Of a stretch of 25,753 bases of DNA, positions 8,529 to 16,810 are shown piece by piece. Where the stretch lies: assembly GCA_964602845.1 (NCBI GenBank), contig CAZRSW010000024.1:1-25753 (forward strand), in the 5' to 3' direction. Under the pieces are notes generated by a model. The model had not been told where the DNA came from, ran no database searches, and saw nothing but the letters and a program-made list of their open reading frames with translations. Numbering within the stretch: position 1 is the stretch's first letter; the number at the start of each line of letters is the position of its first letter. Made by a program: the position numbers and the translations under genes. Source of the DNA: CAZRSW01 sp964602845. GTDB lineage: Bacteria; Chloroflexota; Dehalococcoidia; Lucifugimonadales; UBA826.

Positions 8529-9962
8529 GTGAGTTTTATGAGGAGATCGACTTTGGAAGGATCTGTGCAACCTAACATAATTTTAATAAACTGCGATGAC
8601 CTGGGATATGGAGATCTCGGATGTTACGGTTCCCCTGTCAATAAATCACCTGCGTTGGACAAAATGGCTGATGAAGGCATCCGATTTACCGACTTTTACA
8701 TGGCCTCCTCGGTGTGTTCTCCGTCCAGGGCATCCATGTTAACGGGATGCTATCCGCCGAGAATAGGTTTCGGTGAATTTTCTGGGAGAAAAGTCTTGTT
8801 TCCAGGAGATTCAATTGGGCTGAGTGCCAGTGAAATCACAATAGCGGATCTGTTGAAGACACAGGGCTATGCGACAGGTATGGTGGGTAAATGGCATTGT
8901 GGCGATCAACCGGAATTCTTGCCGACCCGGCGTGGATTCGATAGCTATTTTGGGATCCCATACAGCAATGACATGGGAATCAATGAAGTAGACGATGAGA
9001 ATCCCCCACTTCCTGTGGTTGATCAGGAGACCGTTGTGCAGCTGCAGCCTGACCAGGCTAATATAACGGAGGAGTACCTGGAACGTGCGATTGATTTTAT
9101 AAATGAAAACAAAGAAACCCCTTTTTTTCTGTATTTTGCACACATGTATGTACATCTCCCAATATATGTACAAGAGAGATTTCTCAATGAATCCAGTAAT
9201 GGCTCATATGGTGCGGCAGTGGCAAGTGTCGATTGGGTTACAGAAGAGATCTTAAAAGAACTGGAGAATCTCGGTCTAGATGAGAAAACACTCGTAGTCT
9301 TTACTAGTGACAATGGGTCTCGTGTAAGAGATGAGGGCGGGAGTAATGGTCCGTTGAGAGGTATTAAAGGTACTACCTGGGAGGGAGGAATGCGAGTCCC
9401 TTGTATCATGAGGTGGCCAGGCAAGATAAACTCGAAACAAACGCGATCTCAACTATTAACATCAATGGATTTATTTGCCACTTTGGCAACGTTGGGAGGA
9501 GCGGAAATCCCATCGGATAGGGTGGTTGATGGCAATGATTTCTCAGATATTTTGTTAGAGGGGCCAGGTAATAGGGTTGTCCGGGATGATTTTTTCTACT
9601 ACAACATGAATAATCTGGAAGCAGTTAGAAGTGGAAAATGGAAGCTCCACGTTGGGAAGGTTAAAGCTATTGGTACTGGGATCAATACCAGGTTTGAATC
9701 AGATATATGGGATTCCCCGGAACTTTATAACCTGGAATCAGATATTGGTGAGACTGATAACGTCTATGAACTTGAGCCAGATGTTGCTGGGTTATTGAAA
9801 GATAAATTGGATCAATGCCGGCGAGACATTGGCGATGAATCTTTCTCTGTAGCTGGGGAAAATGTTCGTCCTGCTGATGAAGTAGAACATGCGAAGGTTC
9901 TCAACCATGTCGATCTCAATCATCCCTTGGTCATAGCGATGTACGATATGGGGGATACTTGA
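8529..9962 (+). CDS. Sulfatase (arylsulfatase family)
   Basis: Type I sulfatase of up to 477 residues, hydrolysing a sulfate ester. The formylglycine-forming signature C63-S-P-S-R67 followed by ASMLTG is complete, with the metal-binding aspartates D23-D24 in NCDDLGYGDLG, and later TSDNGSR and GTTWEGGMRVP. No signal peptide is visible, so the enzyme appears cytoplasmic and would act on imported sulfated compounds. The start is uncertain: the GTG at 8529 has no ribosome binding site, an ATG lies at 8538, and a GTG at 8565 has GGAAGG just before it and would start at QPNIILIN. No formylglycine-generating enzyme or anaerobic sulfatase-maturating enzyme is in the window. It lies 95 bp after the exporter. 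Confidence 0.9.
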   Translation: MSFMRRSTLEGSVQPNIILINCDDLGYGDLGCYGSPVNKSPALDKMADEGIRFTDFYMASSVCSPSRASMLTGCYPPRIGFGEFSGRKVLFPGDSIGLSASEITIADLLKTQGYATGMVGKWHCGDQPEFLPTRRGFDSYFGIPYSNDMGINEVDDENPPLPVVDQETVVQLQPDQANITEEYLERAIDFINENKETPFFLYFAHMYVHLPIYVQERFLNESSNGSYGAAVASVDWVTEEILKELENLGLDEKTLVVFTSDNGSRVRDEGGSNGPLRGIKGTTWEGGMRVPCIMRWPGKINSKQTRSQLLTSMDLFATLATLGGAEIPSDRVVDGNDFSDILLEGPGNRVVRDDFFYYNMNNLEAVRSGKWKLHVGKVKAIGTGINTRFESDIWDSPELYNLESDIGETDNVYELEPDVAGLLKDKLDQCRRDIGDESFSVAGENVRPADEVEHAKVLNHVDLNHPLVIAMYDMGDT

Positions 9963-10053
9963 TCCAATTGAGCTAGATAGCATGTCTGTTTTGGTTACCA
10001 CTTAAAGGTGAGGCTGGGAACGCGTTGTATTTTCTGGCAAAGTAGTTGGTTTG

Positions 10054-10082
10054 TTGTTACTGTTAGGTGCCGTGTACATAAT
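10054..10082 (+). promoter_or_regulatory. Putative sigma70-type promoter
   Basis: TTGTTA at 10054-10059 and CATAAT at 10077-10082 are separated by 17 bp, the optimal spacing, and lie 29 bp ahead of the start codon of the 2-hydroxyacid dehydrogenase. Confidence 0.4.
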
Positions 10083-10111
10083 GAAGAATATCCAGTAATG
10101 AACGAGAGTGA

Positions 10112-11143
10112 ATGAAGGAGAGCGTATTGGCAGTTGTAGTAATTATTAACAAGGACGTAAGAGAGAATTCTGAGCGCTATGGAGCCTTGCTTAAAGATAA
10201 TGGGTTTGAAGTCCGCATCGAAGAAGACAGTAGGTTCATTTTTGGAAACGTGACTGATCAAGAGATAATAGATCGCCTGCAGGGGGTTTCAGGAATCATT
10301 GTAGGAACTAATCCGTATTCAGCTAATGTAATAGATAATCTACCGGAACTACGCGTGATTGCTCGGACTGGTGTTGGCTATGATTCGGTAGATATTTCGG
10401 CTGCGACGGAAAATAAAACTGTGGTTACAATTACCCCAAACGCTAACTATGAGGCAGTTGCTGAGCATGCGATGATGTTAATTCTAGCTATTGCAAAATC
10501 CATTGTGAATGTGGACAAGGGCATGCGGTTGAGGGAATGGCCAAATAGTCCGAAAAAACCCATTAGAGGAAGTGTACTTGGTATCGTTGGATTGGGTCGT
10601 ATTGGTAAAAGCCTAGCTATTAAGGCAAAGGCTATGAAGATGAAGGTTGTGGCGGCTGAGTCTATCCCGGATAAAGCTTTTGTTGAAGAACATGACATTG
10701 ACCTGATTACTCCGGAACAGCTATTCAAAATTGCGGATTATATCTCTTTACATTGTCCCCTTACTGATGAAACACAAGGGATTATCAATCACCGGTCGAT
10801 AGACCTAATGAAGGCAGGGGTCTCAATCATCAATACAGCACGGGGTGGCCTTGTTGTTGAATCTGATCTTGTAGCCGCATTGGAATCAGGAAAGGTTGCC
10901 AATGCCGGTTTAGATGTATTTGAACAGGAACCCATGCTCGAGGACAATCCTCTATACGGCCTCGAAAATGTAATACTTAGTCCCCATGTTGCTGGGATTG
11001 ATGAACTTTCTCGCCTGGACATGGGTATGGAAGCTGCAAACTGTATTATTGATCTGTCTAACGATCGATGGCCGGATGGGGCTGTGGTTAACGGTGAGCT
11101 TAAAGAGAAATGGTGTTGGGGAGATGATACACAAACATTGTAA
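10112..11143 (+). CDS. D-isomer-specific 2-hydroxyacid dehydrogenase (PGDH-like)
   Basis: NAD(P)-dependent dehydrogenase (343 residues) interconverting a D-2-hydroxyacid and its 2-oxoacid. It has the split substrate domain (about 1-108 and 300-343) around a Rossmann domain with GLGRIG near residue 157. The catalytic triad is R244 (NTARGG), E273 (FEQEP) and H292 (SPHVAG). The closest family look is the phosphoglycerate dehydrogenase group, but it lacks the ACT or regulatory domain of SerA, so a catabolic 2-hydroxyacid is as likely. The ATG at 10112 has no strong ribosome binding site; a TTG at 10127 follows AAGGAG by six bases and would give a start at LAVVVIINK. It is monocistronic and convergent with the PHP-domain gene. 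Confidence 0.88.
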   Translation: MKESVLAVVVIINKDVRENSERYGALLKDNGFEVRIEEDSRFIFGNVTDQEIIDRLQGVSGIIVGTNPYSANVIDNLPELRVIARTGVGYDSVDISAATENKTVVTITPNANYEAVAEHAMMLILAIAKSIVNVDKGMRLREWPNSPKKPIRGSVLGIVGLGRIGKSLAIKAKAMKMKVVAAESIPDKAFVEEHDIDLITPEQLFKIADYISLHCPLTDETQGIINHRSIDLMKAGVSIINTARGGLVVESDLVAALESGKVANAGLDVFEQEPMLEDNPLYGLENVILSPHVAGIDELSRLDMGMEAANCIIDLSNDRWPDGAVVNGELKEKWCWGDDTQTL

Positions 11144-11234
11144 CTGAAAACTGTGGCGAAACATCTGCACCCAAATTGGCCAAGCTGATGTGTTACTTGA
11201 ACCCTCGGATTCTTGAGCAGATCGTCATAAAGGC

Positions 11235-12146
11235 CTAATTATTTGTAAAAACTGGTTGCGTCCAGGCCTTGGTTCCCGAAGAGGCCATCACAGTGGCCCG
11301 TACATAGTTCTCTTCACCCGTGGTGTTATACTCTGCGACGGTCCCATTCGTTTCGCATAACAAAGCCCCATCAAGACCTGTAAATCTGGTCGTATATACA
11401 AAGTCTTTCTCTTGTTCTATCGTGATGGCAATTCCACTAGGGGTTATGACCAAGTCGCTGAGTGTGACACCCGTAGATGCATAAAAATTCCCAGAGGACA
11501 ATCCTTCGATAATAGCCTCCTGACTTAGTTCTTTTGCCTCTACAACAACCCATCCCCTGCCGGGGTTGGATTGTGATGGTGAAAAATCTTTGTAATTGTG
11601 AGAATCATCAGTTGCGACACCATAAATCGGGCGTCCAGTACTTAGTACATGGTCCCAGATCTCCTCTGTACCCGGGCGACCATTGCCCCCAAAAAGATTA
11701 ACCGCAGGATGACCATTGAAAATTTCTAAGAGACTGGCTCCCCGGACCTGGTTGATAACTTCATGGTCGTATGCCCATCTGAAATTTGGATGATTAATGG
11801 AAGCGATTCCACCGGCATTAATGATTGCGTTAATGTTGGCTTGCAGAGTAGCGACGACTTCACCCGCGTCGATTGGTTCAACCAACCTCTGAATGCCGAT
11901 CCCGTTTATATGAACCGGTATCCGTCCATTGGCTAGGTTCACGCTCACTTCTTCGCCAGGGATCATAAGGGGTTTCTTGAATCGTCGCTTGCCAGAACTG
12001 TAATCCATCAGGGTGACGTGGTTGTGGTCACTCAAAACAAGGAAATCGTAGCCGTGTTTGCGATACCAGCTCACAACCTTTCTGGGTTCTTCGTCTCCAT
12101 CAGACTCAGTGGTGTGCGTATGGATATTGCCCTTATACCAATTCAT
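11235..12146 (-). CDS. PHP-domain protein (CehA/McbA-like phosphoesterase)
   Basis: Predicted metal-dependent hydrolase of 303 residues with a PHP domain in the first ~210 residues. Metal ligands are visible as H9-x-H11, D16 (ESDGD) and D40-H41-N42 (LSDHNH), with further candidates in SINHPNF and ATDDSHNY. The last ~90 residues form a beta-rich tail seen in CehA-type proteins. PHP proteins hydrolyse phosphoesters; the substrate is unknown. AAGGAG lies 11 bases before the ATG. It is the last gene of a minus-strand operon, 31 bp after the SMP-30 lactonase gene, which suggests a role in the same sugar or sugar-acid pathway. Confidence 0.83.
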   Translation of the reverse strand: MNWYKGNIHTHTTESDGDEEPRKVVSWYRKHGYDFLVLSDHNHVTLMDYSSGKRRFKKPLMIPGEEVSVNLANGRIPVHINGIGIQRLVEPIDAGEVVATLQANINAIINAGGIASINHPNFRWAYDHEVINQVRGASLLEIFNGHPAVNLFGGNGRPGTEEIWDHVLSTGRPIYGVATDDSHNYKDFSPSQSNPGRGWVVVEAKELSQEAIIEGLSSGNFYASTGVTLSDLVITPSGIAITIEQEKDFVYTTRFTGLDGALLCETNGTVAEYNTTGEENYVRATVMASSGTKAWTQPVFTNN

Positions 12147-12177
12147 ATAGACGTAATCTCCTTGTTTCTCATTGGAC

Positions 12178-13035
12178 CTAACCTAAATCCGGGTAGTTGA
12201 GGGGTAGCCCATTGATCCCAACTTGATATTCTGTGAGGTGCCATCGGCCGAGATTCGCTGACAACATTCTACCTAAATTGGGTCCACAGAAAACTACATT
12301 TGTAGGAGCTGCCATTAAGGTTCCCTGGAAGTCTTCCCCCAGTATTTCTAAATTACCGGAACTACTTAGTCGATAAATTCTATCTGGCCTGTAGCAGGCA
12401 ATGTATAAATTCCCCTGTGAATCAAAGGCCAAGCCATCGGGAACCGTATTTGGCAATTCAACAACGGTTTCCGTGTCACCTGCGCTACCATCCGATTCGA
12501 TTTTCACTCTTGCTACTCTTGGCTCATTTAAACTCATGGCCACGTATAAGTAATCACCATCGGGTCCCAGGCAGAGACCGTTTGGAAATTGCGCTAACCT
12601 CGTGTCCCAAACACGAGTTTCACCCTTGGAATCTATCTTGTAGATACAACCATTGTTAGCTTCCCAATCACCGGAATCTGCTACATATAAATTTCCATCA
12701 ATGTCAAAGGCAGGATAGTTCGGTGTTCCAAACGGGTTATCGATTGTTCCCGTGGAGTATGCAGATATTGATCCTTCGGGAGTAATCTTGTACACAGACC
12801 TGTTAGTAGCATCACATGCATAAATATTGTTTTTTGCATCGAGAGCCATACCTAGGACGAATCCGTTTGTACGACCCAGTTCCTGGACATCTTTGGTTTC
12901 TATATTAATCCGATAAATTTGTCCGATCTCACCGCCCGCATATATAAAGCCATCTGGCCCCCAGGTGACTCCCTCTGGATGATCTAATCCATCTAAAAAA
13001 ACTGAAATATCTTTTTCGTTACTCAATAAGGTCAT
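12178..13035 (-). CDS. SMP-30/gluconolactonase-like beta-propeller hydrolase
   Basis: Predicted six-bladed beta-propeller lactonase of 285 residues that opens sugar lactones using one divalent metal. The usual metal ligands can be matched to the Glu of HPEGVTWGPDG, an Asn in FPNGLCLGPDG and the Asp of VPDGLAFDSQGN, and the repeated blade motif GN(L/I)Y is frequent. The frame opens 11 codons earlier at 13068, but the ATG at 13035 is chosen because AAGGAGG lies just before it, giving the start MTLLSNEKD. It sits between the SDR (91 bp upstream) and PHP genes; dehydrogenase plus lactonase is the standard pair of non-phosphorylating sugar oxidation. No signal peptide is seen, so it is cytoplasmic. 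Confidence 0.85.
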   Translation of the reverse strand: MTLLSNEKDISVFLDGLDHPEGVTWGPDGFIYAGGEIGQIYRINIETKDVQELGRTNGFVLGMALDAKNNIYACDATNRSVYKITPEGSISAYSTGTIDNPFGTPNYPAFDIDGNLYVADSGDWEANNGCIYKIDSKGETRVWDTRLAQFPNGLCLGPDGDYLYVAMSLNEPRVARVKIESDGSAGDTETVVELPNTVPDGLAFDSQGNLYIACYRPDRIYRLSSSGNLEILGEDFQGTLMAAPTNVVFCGPNLGRMLSANLGRWHLTEYQVGINGLPLNYPDLG

Positions 13036-13126
13036 CTTACCCTCCTTACCTTTATGTATCTGTAACATTGCATTACTTTTTTCTCAAATCAGTGATGGTT
13101 CTGTCATCTAAAATGGGATGGTATGG

Positions 13127-13933
13127 TCATTCTGATCCCGCTCCTCCCGCCCATGCTCCCAATGCCATGAATCCGCCGTCAACATTTACATATTCACCAG
13201 TCATAAAACTTGCCTTGTCGCTGGCTAGAAACAACACCACGTTTGCGATATCAGCGGGCGTGCCGACGCGTCCGATGGGATGACTTTTGCCCCATTCCTG
13301 GATAATTTCATGAGTGTCTTCGGTGACGTTGGCAGCCATAACACGAACCATTTCGGTATCTATAGTCCCTGGATTAACCGCTAGCACCCGTATATTCTCC
13401 GAGGCATATTCGAGAGCCATTTGACGCGTAAGAGAGAGGATTCCACCCTTACTCGCAGCATAAGCGGATACCCCTTTCATAGATTGTAATCCCTGAACGC
13501 TAGCGGTATTTATTATTACTCCCCCTCCCCTTTTACGTATCTCCGGAATGGCAAACTTGGACATCAAAAAGTAACTTTTTAAATTTACATTCATTATCCG
13601 ATCCCATAGTGATTCTGGTACGGCATCGAGTGCTAGGTAGGAGTCAGGCGGTGAAATGCCTACATTATTTATTAATATGTCTATTCCGCCAAACGATTCA
13701 ACGGTTTCAGAAATAACTTTTTGGCATCCTTTCGCTGAGGAAACATCGGCAGCGACCAAGATTGCTTTTGATCCAATGTCATTAATTTGTGATATTACGG
13801 TACTGCCAACCTCATCGTTTATATCCGCTATAGTCACATTCGCCCCTTCAGCAGCGAATCCTAAGGCAATCCCTCTCCCTATCCCATATGCCCCTCCAGT
13901 CACCACAACATTTTTGCCATGAAATGTGCTCAT
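13127..13933 (-). CDS. SDR family oxidoreductase
   Basis: Classical short-chain dehydrogenase/reductase of 268 residues. It shows the cofactor motif T12-G-G-A-Y-G-I-G19, an acidic D37 region (IADIND) that favours NAD(H), the NNVG motif (89-92), and the catalytic tetrad N117, S145, Y158 and K162 (YAASK). The C-terminal VNVDGG motif is present. AAAGGAGG lies right before the ATG. It heads the minus-strand operon with a lactonase, so oxidation of an aldose or polyol to a lactone is the best inference; the substrate is not known. A 97-bp spacer separates it from the divergent YajQ gene. Confidence 0.9.
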   Translation of the reverse strand: MSTFHGKNVVVTGGAYGIGRGIALGFAAEGANVTIADINDEVGSTVISQINDIGSKAILVAADVSSAKGCQKVISETVESFGGIDILINNVGISPPDSYLALDAVPESLWDRIMNVNLKSYFLMSKFAIPEIRKRGGGVIINTASVQGLQSMKGVSAYAASKGGILSLTRQMALEYASENIRVLAVNPGTIDTEMVRVMAANVTEDTHEIIQEWGKSHPIGRVGTPADIANVVLFLASDKASFMTGEYVNVDGGFMALGAWAGGAGSE

Positions 13934-14030
13934 TGTATCCTCCTTTGCCCGTTAAATATTTGTTGGGCTGCTATATACTATTCACAGACTTTAGCGAGTT
14001 ATGTTTTGAAGCACAAGGGAGTAACGAGAT

Positions 14031-14516
14031 ATGCCATCATTTGATGTGGTTTCTAGAACCAATCTTATGGAAGTAGATAATGCAATCAATGGAGTCAAAA
14101 GAGAGATTAAACAACGCTATGATCTTGCCGGTAGTAAATGTGATTTAACACGGGATGACGATGTTCTTACGGTGGTTGCCGACGATACTACTAAGCTCAG
14201 CCAGGTGGAAGGTTTATTGCGCAAATATTTGTCTCTCAGAAAAGTTGAAAGTGGGGCCTTTGAATTTCAAGCATCTGAAAACGCCTCTGGTGACACCATT
14301 AGACAGAACATACTCATTAAACAGGGCATCGAAGGGGATTTAGGACGATTGATAACCAAAACGGTTAAGTCCACTAAACTCAAGGTACAAGTGGCAATTA
14401 AAGGGCCCGAATTACATGTGACGGGGAAAAAACGTGATGACCTACAGGAGGTTATTACGGTAATAAAAAATATGAAGAACAAGCAACCTCTTCAATACGT
14501 TAATTTCCGTAATTAG
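14031..14516 (+). CDS. yajQ: YajQ family nucleotide-binding protein
   Basis: Small cytosolic protein of 161 residues, the full family length, of the YajQ/UPF0234 family. In other bacteria members bind nucleotides and, in Xanthomonas and Pseudomonas, cyclic di-GMP to influence transcription. The family start PSFDVVSxTNLMEVDNAINxxKREI is recognisable, followed by the RYDLAGSK motif (about 29-37), the central GDTIRQNI(L)IKQGI stretch and the closing VTGKKRDDLQEVI and PLQYVNFRN. AGGGAG lies about 11 bases before the ATG. The gene diverges from the SDR operon and is followed by a non-coding region with an assembly gap, so it is probably monocistronic. Cyclic di-GMP binding here is inferred only. 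Confidence 0.92.
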   Translation: MPSFDVVSRTNLMEVDNAINGVKREIKQRYDLAGSKCDLTRDDDVLTVVADDTTKLSQVEGLLRKYLSLRKVESGAFEFQASENASGDTIRQNILIKQGIEGDLGRLITKTVKSTKLKVQVAIKGPELHVTGKKRDDLQEVITVIKNMKNKQPLQYVNFRN

Positions 14517-14777
14517 TGGAGCTATTACACCTCGATTAACATCCGGGCAGGCAATTTCAGAACGACCCTACATTGATGCTAAATATGTGGTCTGCCAACG
14601 GAATCTGTAAATACATTAAAAGAGTTGATCTCAGATTAAGTACGAATAATAGCTCATAACTTATAAACACACGAACATAGCTACTTCGCGTTTTGTTTGG
14701 CTATTATGTCTCTTCCCGGTACAACCTTCGGACTGTAGGGGCTTGCTATAAAACATGCATACCCATTTTCCCGTCGC

Positions 14778-14987
14778 TTGAACGGTGTTTCATCTTAAAA
14801 TCTAATTTCGCTATGGGTTTTAAGTAAGATGANNNNNNNNNNNNNNNNNNNNNNNNNNNNNNNNNNNNNNNNNNNNNNNNNNNNNNNNNNNNNNNNNNNN
14901 NNNNNNNNNNNNNNNNNNNNNNNNNNNNNNNNTTGAACGGTGTTTCATCTTAAAATCTAATTTCGCTATGGGTTTTAAGTAAGATGA
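14778..14987. repeat. 55-bp direct repeat flanking a 100-N gap
   Basis: Bases 14778-14832 and 14933-14987 are identical over exactly 55 bp on either side of the Ns. Each copy contains the inverted repeat TCATCTTA/TAAGATGA (the left copy's right arm ends at the gap edge). Exactly 55 bp suggests overlapping contig ends from a k=55 de Bruijn assembly that were joined without merging. Confidence 0.85.
14833..14932. other. Assembly gap (100 N)
   Basis: Exactly 100 unknown bases, a usual placeholder for unknown length. See the flanking 55-bp repeat. Confidence 0.97.
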
Positions 14988-15091
14988 TGACTCCATGTAG
15001 AAGATGCGTTTTGTCGGAAAATCTGAGTTTTCTACATGTTGTAATATGGGCGTTATTAGCAAGACGATCTAATTTTAGCAGGAGGCCAATT

Positions 15092-15601
15092 ATGAAAGTT
15101 TACGAAGCTGTGCGGACAGTATTGGCGGTGAGAGAATTCGAGGATAGACCTGTCCATGACGATGCCATTCTCCGTATAGTGGAGTCAGCCCGACTCACTG
15201 CAAGTAGCATGAATGGGCAACCGTGGCATTTTATTGTTGTGCAAAATCGAGCTATGCTTATTGAACTGGGTTCGACGGTAACATCTGGACCATATACCGC
15301 AGACTCTGCTTTTGCGATTGTGGTAGCCATTGATAGAAAATCTCGTTTTGGAATTTCTGACGCTAGTAGGGCAATTCAGTCGATGGTATTGACCGCTTGG
15401 TCGGAGGGAATAGGTTCTAATTGGACAGGGTGGGTTGGCATGGATGATGTAGCTACACTTCTAGGTGTACCTGAAAGTCACAACGTTATTGGCGTCATAC
15501 CATTTGGGTATCCCGCCCAATCTATTGGAAAGGGGATAAAAAAACGAAAGCACCTGGCAGAGATCGCACACAGGGAACGTTTCGGCGTTTCATTTAACTG
15601 A
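15092..15601 (+). CDS. Nitroreductase family protein
   Basis: Flavin-dependent (FMN) oxidoreductase of 169 residues, a little shorter than usual for the family (about 180-220). Features seen: an N-terminal V-R-x-F-type motif (AVREFEDRPV), SSMNGQPWHFIVV (flavin and substrate side), DASRAIQSMVLTAWSEGIGSNW and the closing GVIPFGYP. The frame is open 36 codons further upstream, but the ATG at 15092 is preceded by GGAGG and gives the family-like start MKVYEAVRTV. Substrates of this family range from nitro compounds to quinones and flavins, and the physiological one is unknown. It is separated from the next gene by 116 bp. Confidence 0.85.
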   Translation: MKVYEAVRTVLAVREFEDRPVHDDAILRIVESARLTASSMNGQPWHFIVVQNRAMLIELGSTVTSGPYTADSAFAIVVAIDRKSRFGISDASRAIQSMVLTAWSEGIGSNWTGWVGMDDVATLLGVPESHNVIGVIPFGYPAQSIGKGIKKRKHLAEIAHRERFGVSFN

Positions 15602-15717
15602 AATAAGAGAATCGTAAAAACAAGGAACACGGGAAATCCCATCAGATATAGTCTAGATTCACATAAATTGTTCCGCCAACTGGATGGGACATAACCAGGA
15701 GAGTGAAAGGGTGATTT

Positions 15718-16770
15718 ATGCCTAAAATAATGTTGGCTTTCAACAATGAAGTCATGGATGAGTATATACGAGATGATGATCTCGATCGGCTGGGTAACTT
15801 CGCGGAATGGCAATGGCTAGATCTACGAGGTGGAGAACCATTTGAGGCAAACGCTGATCCCGATTCCATTCATCGTTTAAGGGATAATATCGAAGCAGCG
15901 GATGGTGTTGTTATATGCCACGGTTCACCTAAGATCTCAAGACAAATCATGGATTCTGCGCCAACTTTAAAAATTATTGGCGAACTGGAGGGGGATCGGT
16001 TCGCTACTAGAATAGATCTTCAAGAGGCTTGGCGTCGAGGGATTAAGACATTAGATACTAGCAACGGATCATCGTATCCTGTGGCGGAGTGGGCTCTCGG
16101 CCTAATTTTGATATCGGTGAAAAACGCTGGATCATTGTTCAGGAGGATAATAGAAGGAGATGCCGGCAGACTGCGGAAAGATGATTTCGGTTATTTGAAT
16201 GGGGAGTTATATGGTAAAACTGTAGGCCTTATTGGCTGTGGGCATATTGGTCGGCGTTTAATCGAATTCCTTGCACCTTTCCAAGTTGAATTGAAGGTAT
16301 ATGACCCCTATATTCAACCCGAAATTGGGGACATCCTAGGATTTACCAGGACTTCCTTGGAAAATGTTCTGTCGGGGTCTGAGGTGATTGTTTGTTTAGC
16401 CCCCCTTACACCGAGTACGGAGGGTCTATTGGGCAAATCGGAACTGGATTTGATATCAGGTGGTAGCGTATTCGTTAATGTGAGTAGAGGACCTATTGTC
16501 GACAGCCATGCCTTGATTAACAGGCTCAAGAAAGGGGATATTGTAGCGGGCCTTGACGTATTCGATCCGGAGCCAATTCCTCGTGACAGCGATATCATAC
16601 ATTTGCCTAATGTGTTCCTAAGCCCTCACATAGCGGGTGTCACTGCTGCAAGTTACGAAAGATATTTCACGTTAATGGTTGATGAATTAGAGTTATTTTT
16701 TGGAGGCCACGACACCAGGTTTGACTTAACCATTAATAGTATGAACAACCGAAGTGGCGCTGACGTCTGA
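15718..16770 (+). CDS. D-isomer-specific 2-hydroxyacid dehydrogenase (second copy type)
   Basis: NAD(P)-dependent 2-hydroxyacid dehydrogenase of 350 residues, clearly different from the one at 10112. The Rossmann motif reads GLIGCGHIGRR (about residue 170), and the catalytic residues are R257 (VSRGP), E285 (FDPEP) and H304 (SPHIAG). The N-terminal substrate domain is longer and less typical, including a DLRGGEPFEAN stretch. AAGGG lies eight bases before the ATG. The substrate cannot be told; glyoxylate/hydroxypyruvate-type or sugar-acid 2-oxoacids are possible. It converges with the RTX lipoprotein gene, with only 40 bp between the two stops. Confidence 0.87.
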   Translation: MPKIMLAFNNEVMDEYIRDDDLDRLGNFAEWQWLDLRGGEPFEANADPDSIHRLRDNIEAADGVVICHGSPKISRQIMDSAPTLKIIGELEGDRFATRIDLQEAWRRGIKTLDTSNGSSYPVAEWALGLILISVKNAGSLFRRIIEGDAGRLRKDDFGYLNGELYGKTVGLIGCGHIGRRLIEFLAPFQVELKVYDPYIQPEIGDILGFTRTSLENVLSGSEVIVCLAPLTPSTEGLLGKSELDLISGGSVFVNVSRGPIVDSHALINRLKKGDIVAGLDVFDPEPIPRDSDIIHLPNVFLSPHIAGVTAASYERYFTLMVDELELFFGGHDTRFDLTINSMNNRSGADV

Positions 16771-16810
16771 ATCCATCTTAACTCGAACTATCTAGGACTT
16801 TAAGATTCTC

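Larger units (their letters stand above)
14517..15091. other. Intergenic region with assembly gap
   Basis: 575 bases between yajQ and the nitroreductase. It contains 100 Ns (14833-14932) flanked by identical 55-bp sequences and no recognisable gene or RNA. Open frames on either strand run across the Ns and are not meaningful. The true length is uncertain. Confidence 0.7.

Noticed and set aside
13974..13979. TATACT as promoter of yajQ
   Set aside because: No acceptable -35 hexamer at 15-19 bp was found; too weak to list.
14820..15062. Minus-strand open frame across the Ns
   Set aside because: It runs through unknown bases and an artefactual repeat, with no ribosome binding site.
15637..15689. 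TCCCATC/GATGGGA inverted repeat between nitroreductase and dehydrogenase
   Set aside because: Arms of seven bases 39 bp apart are expected by chance in this length of intergenic DNA.
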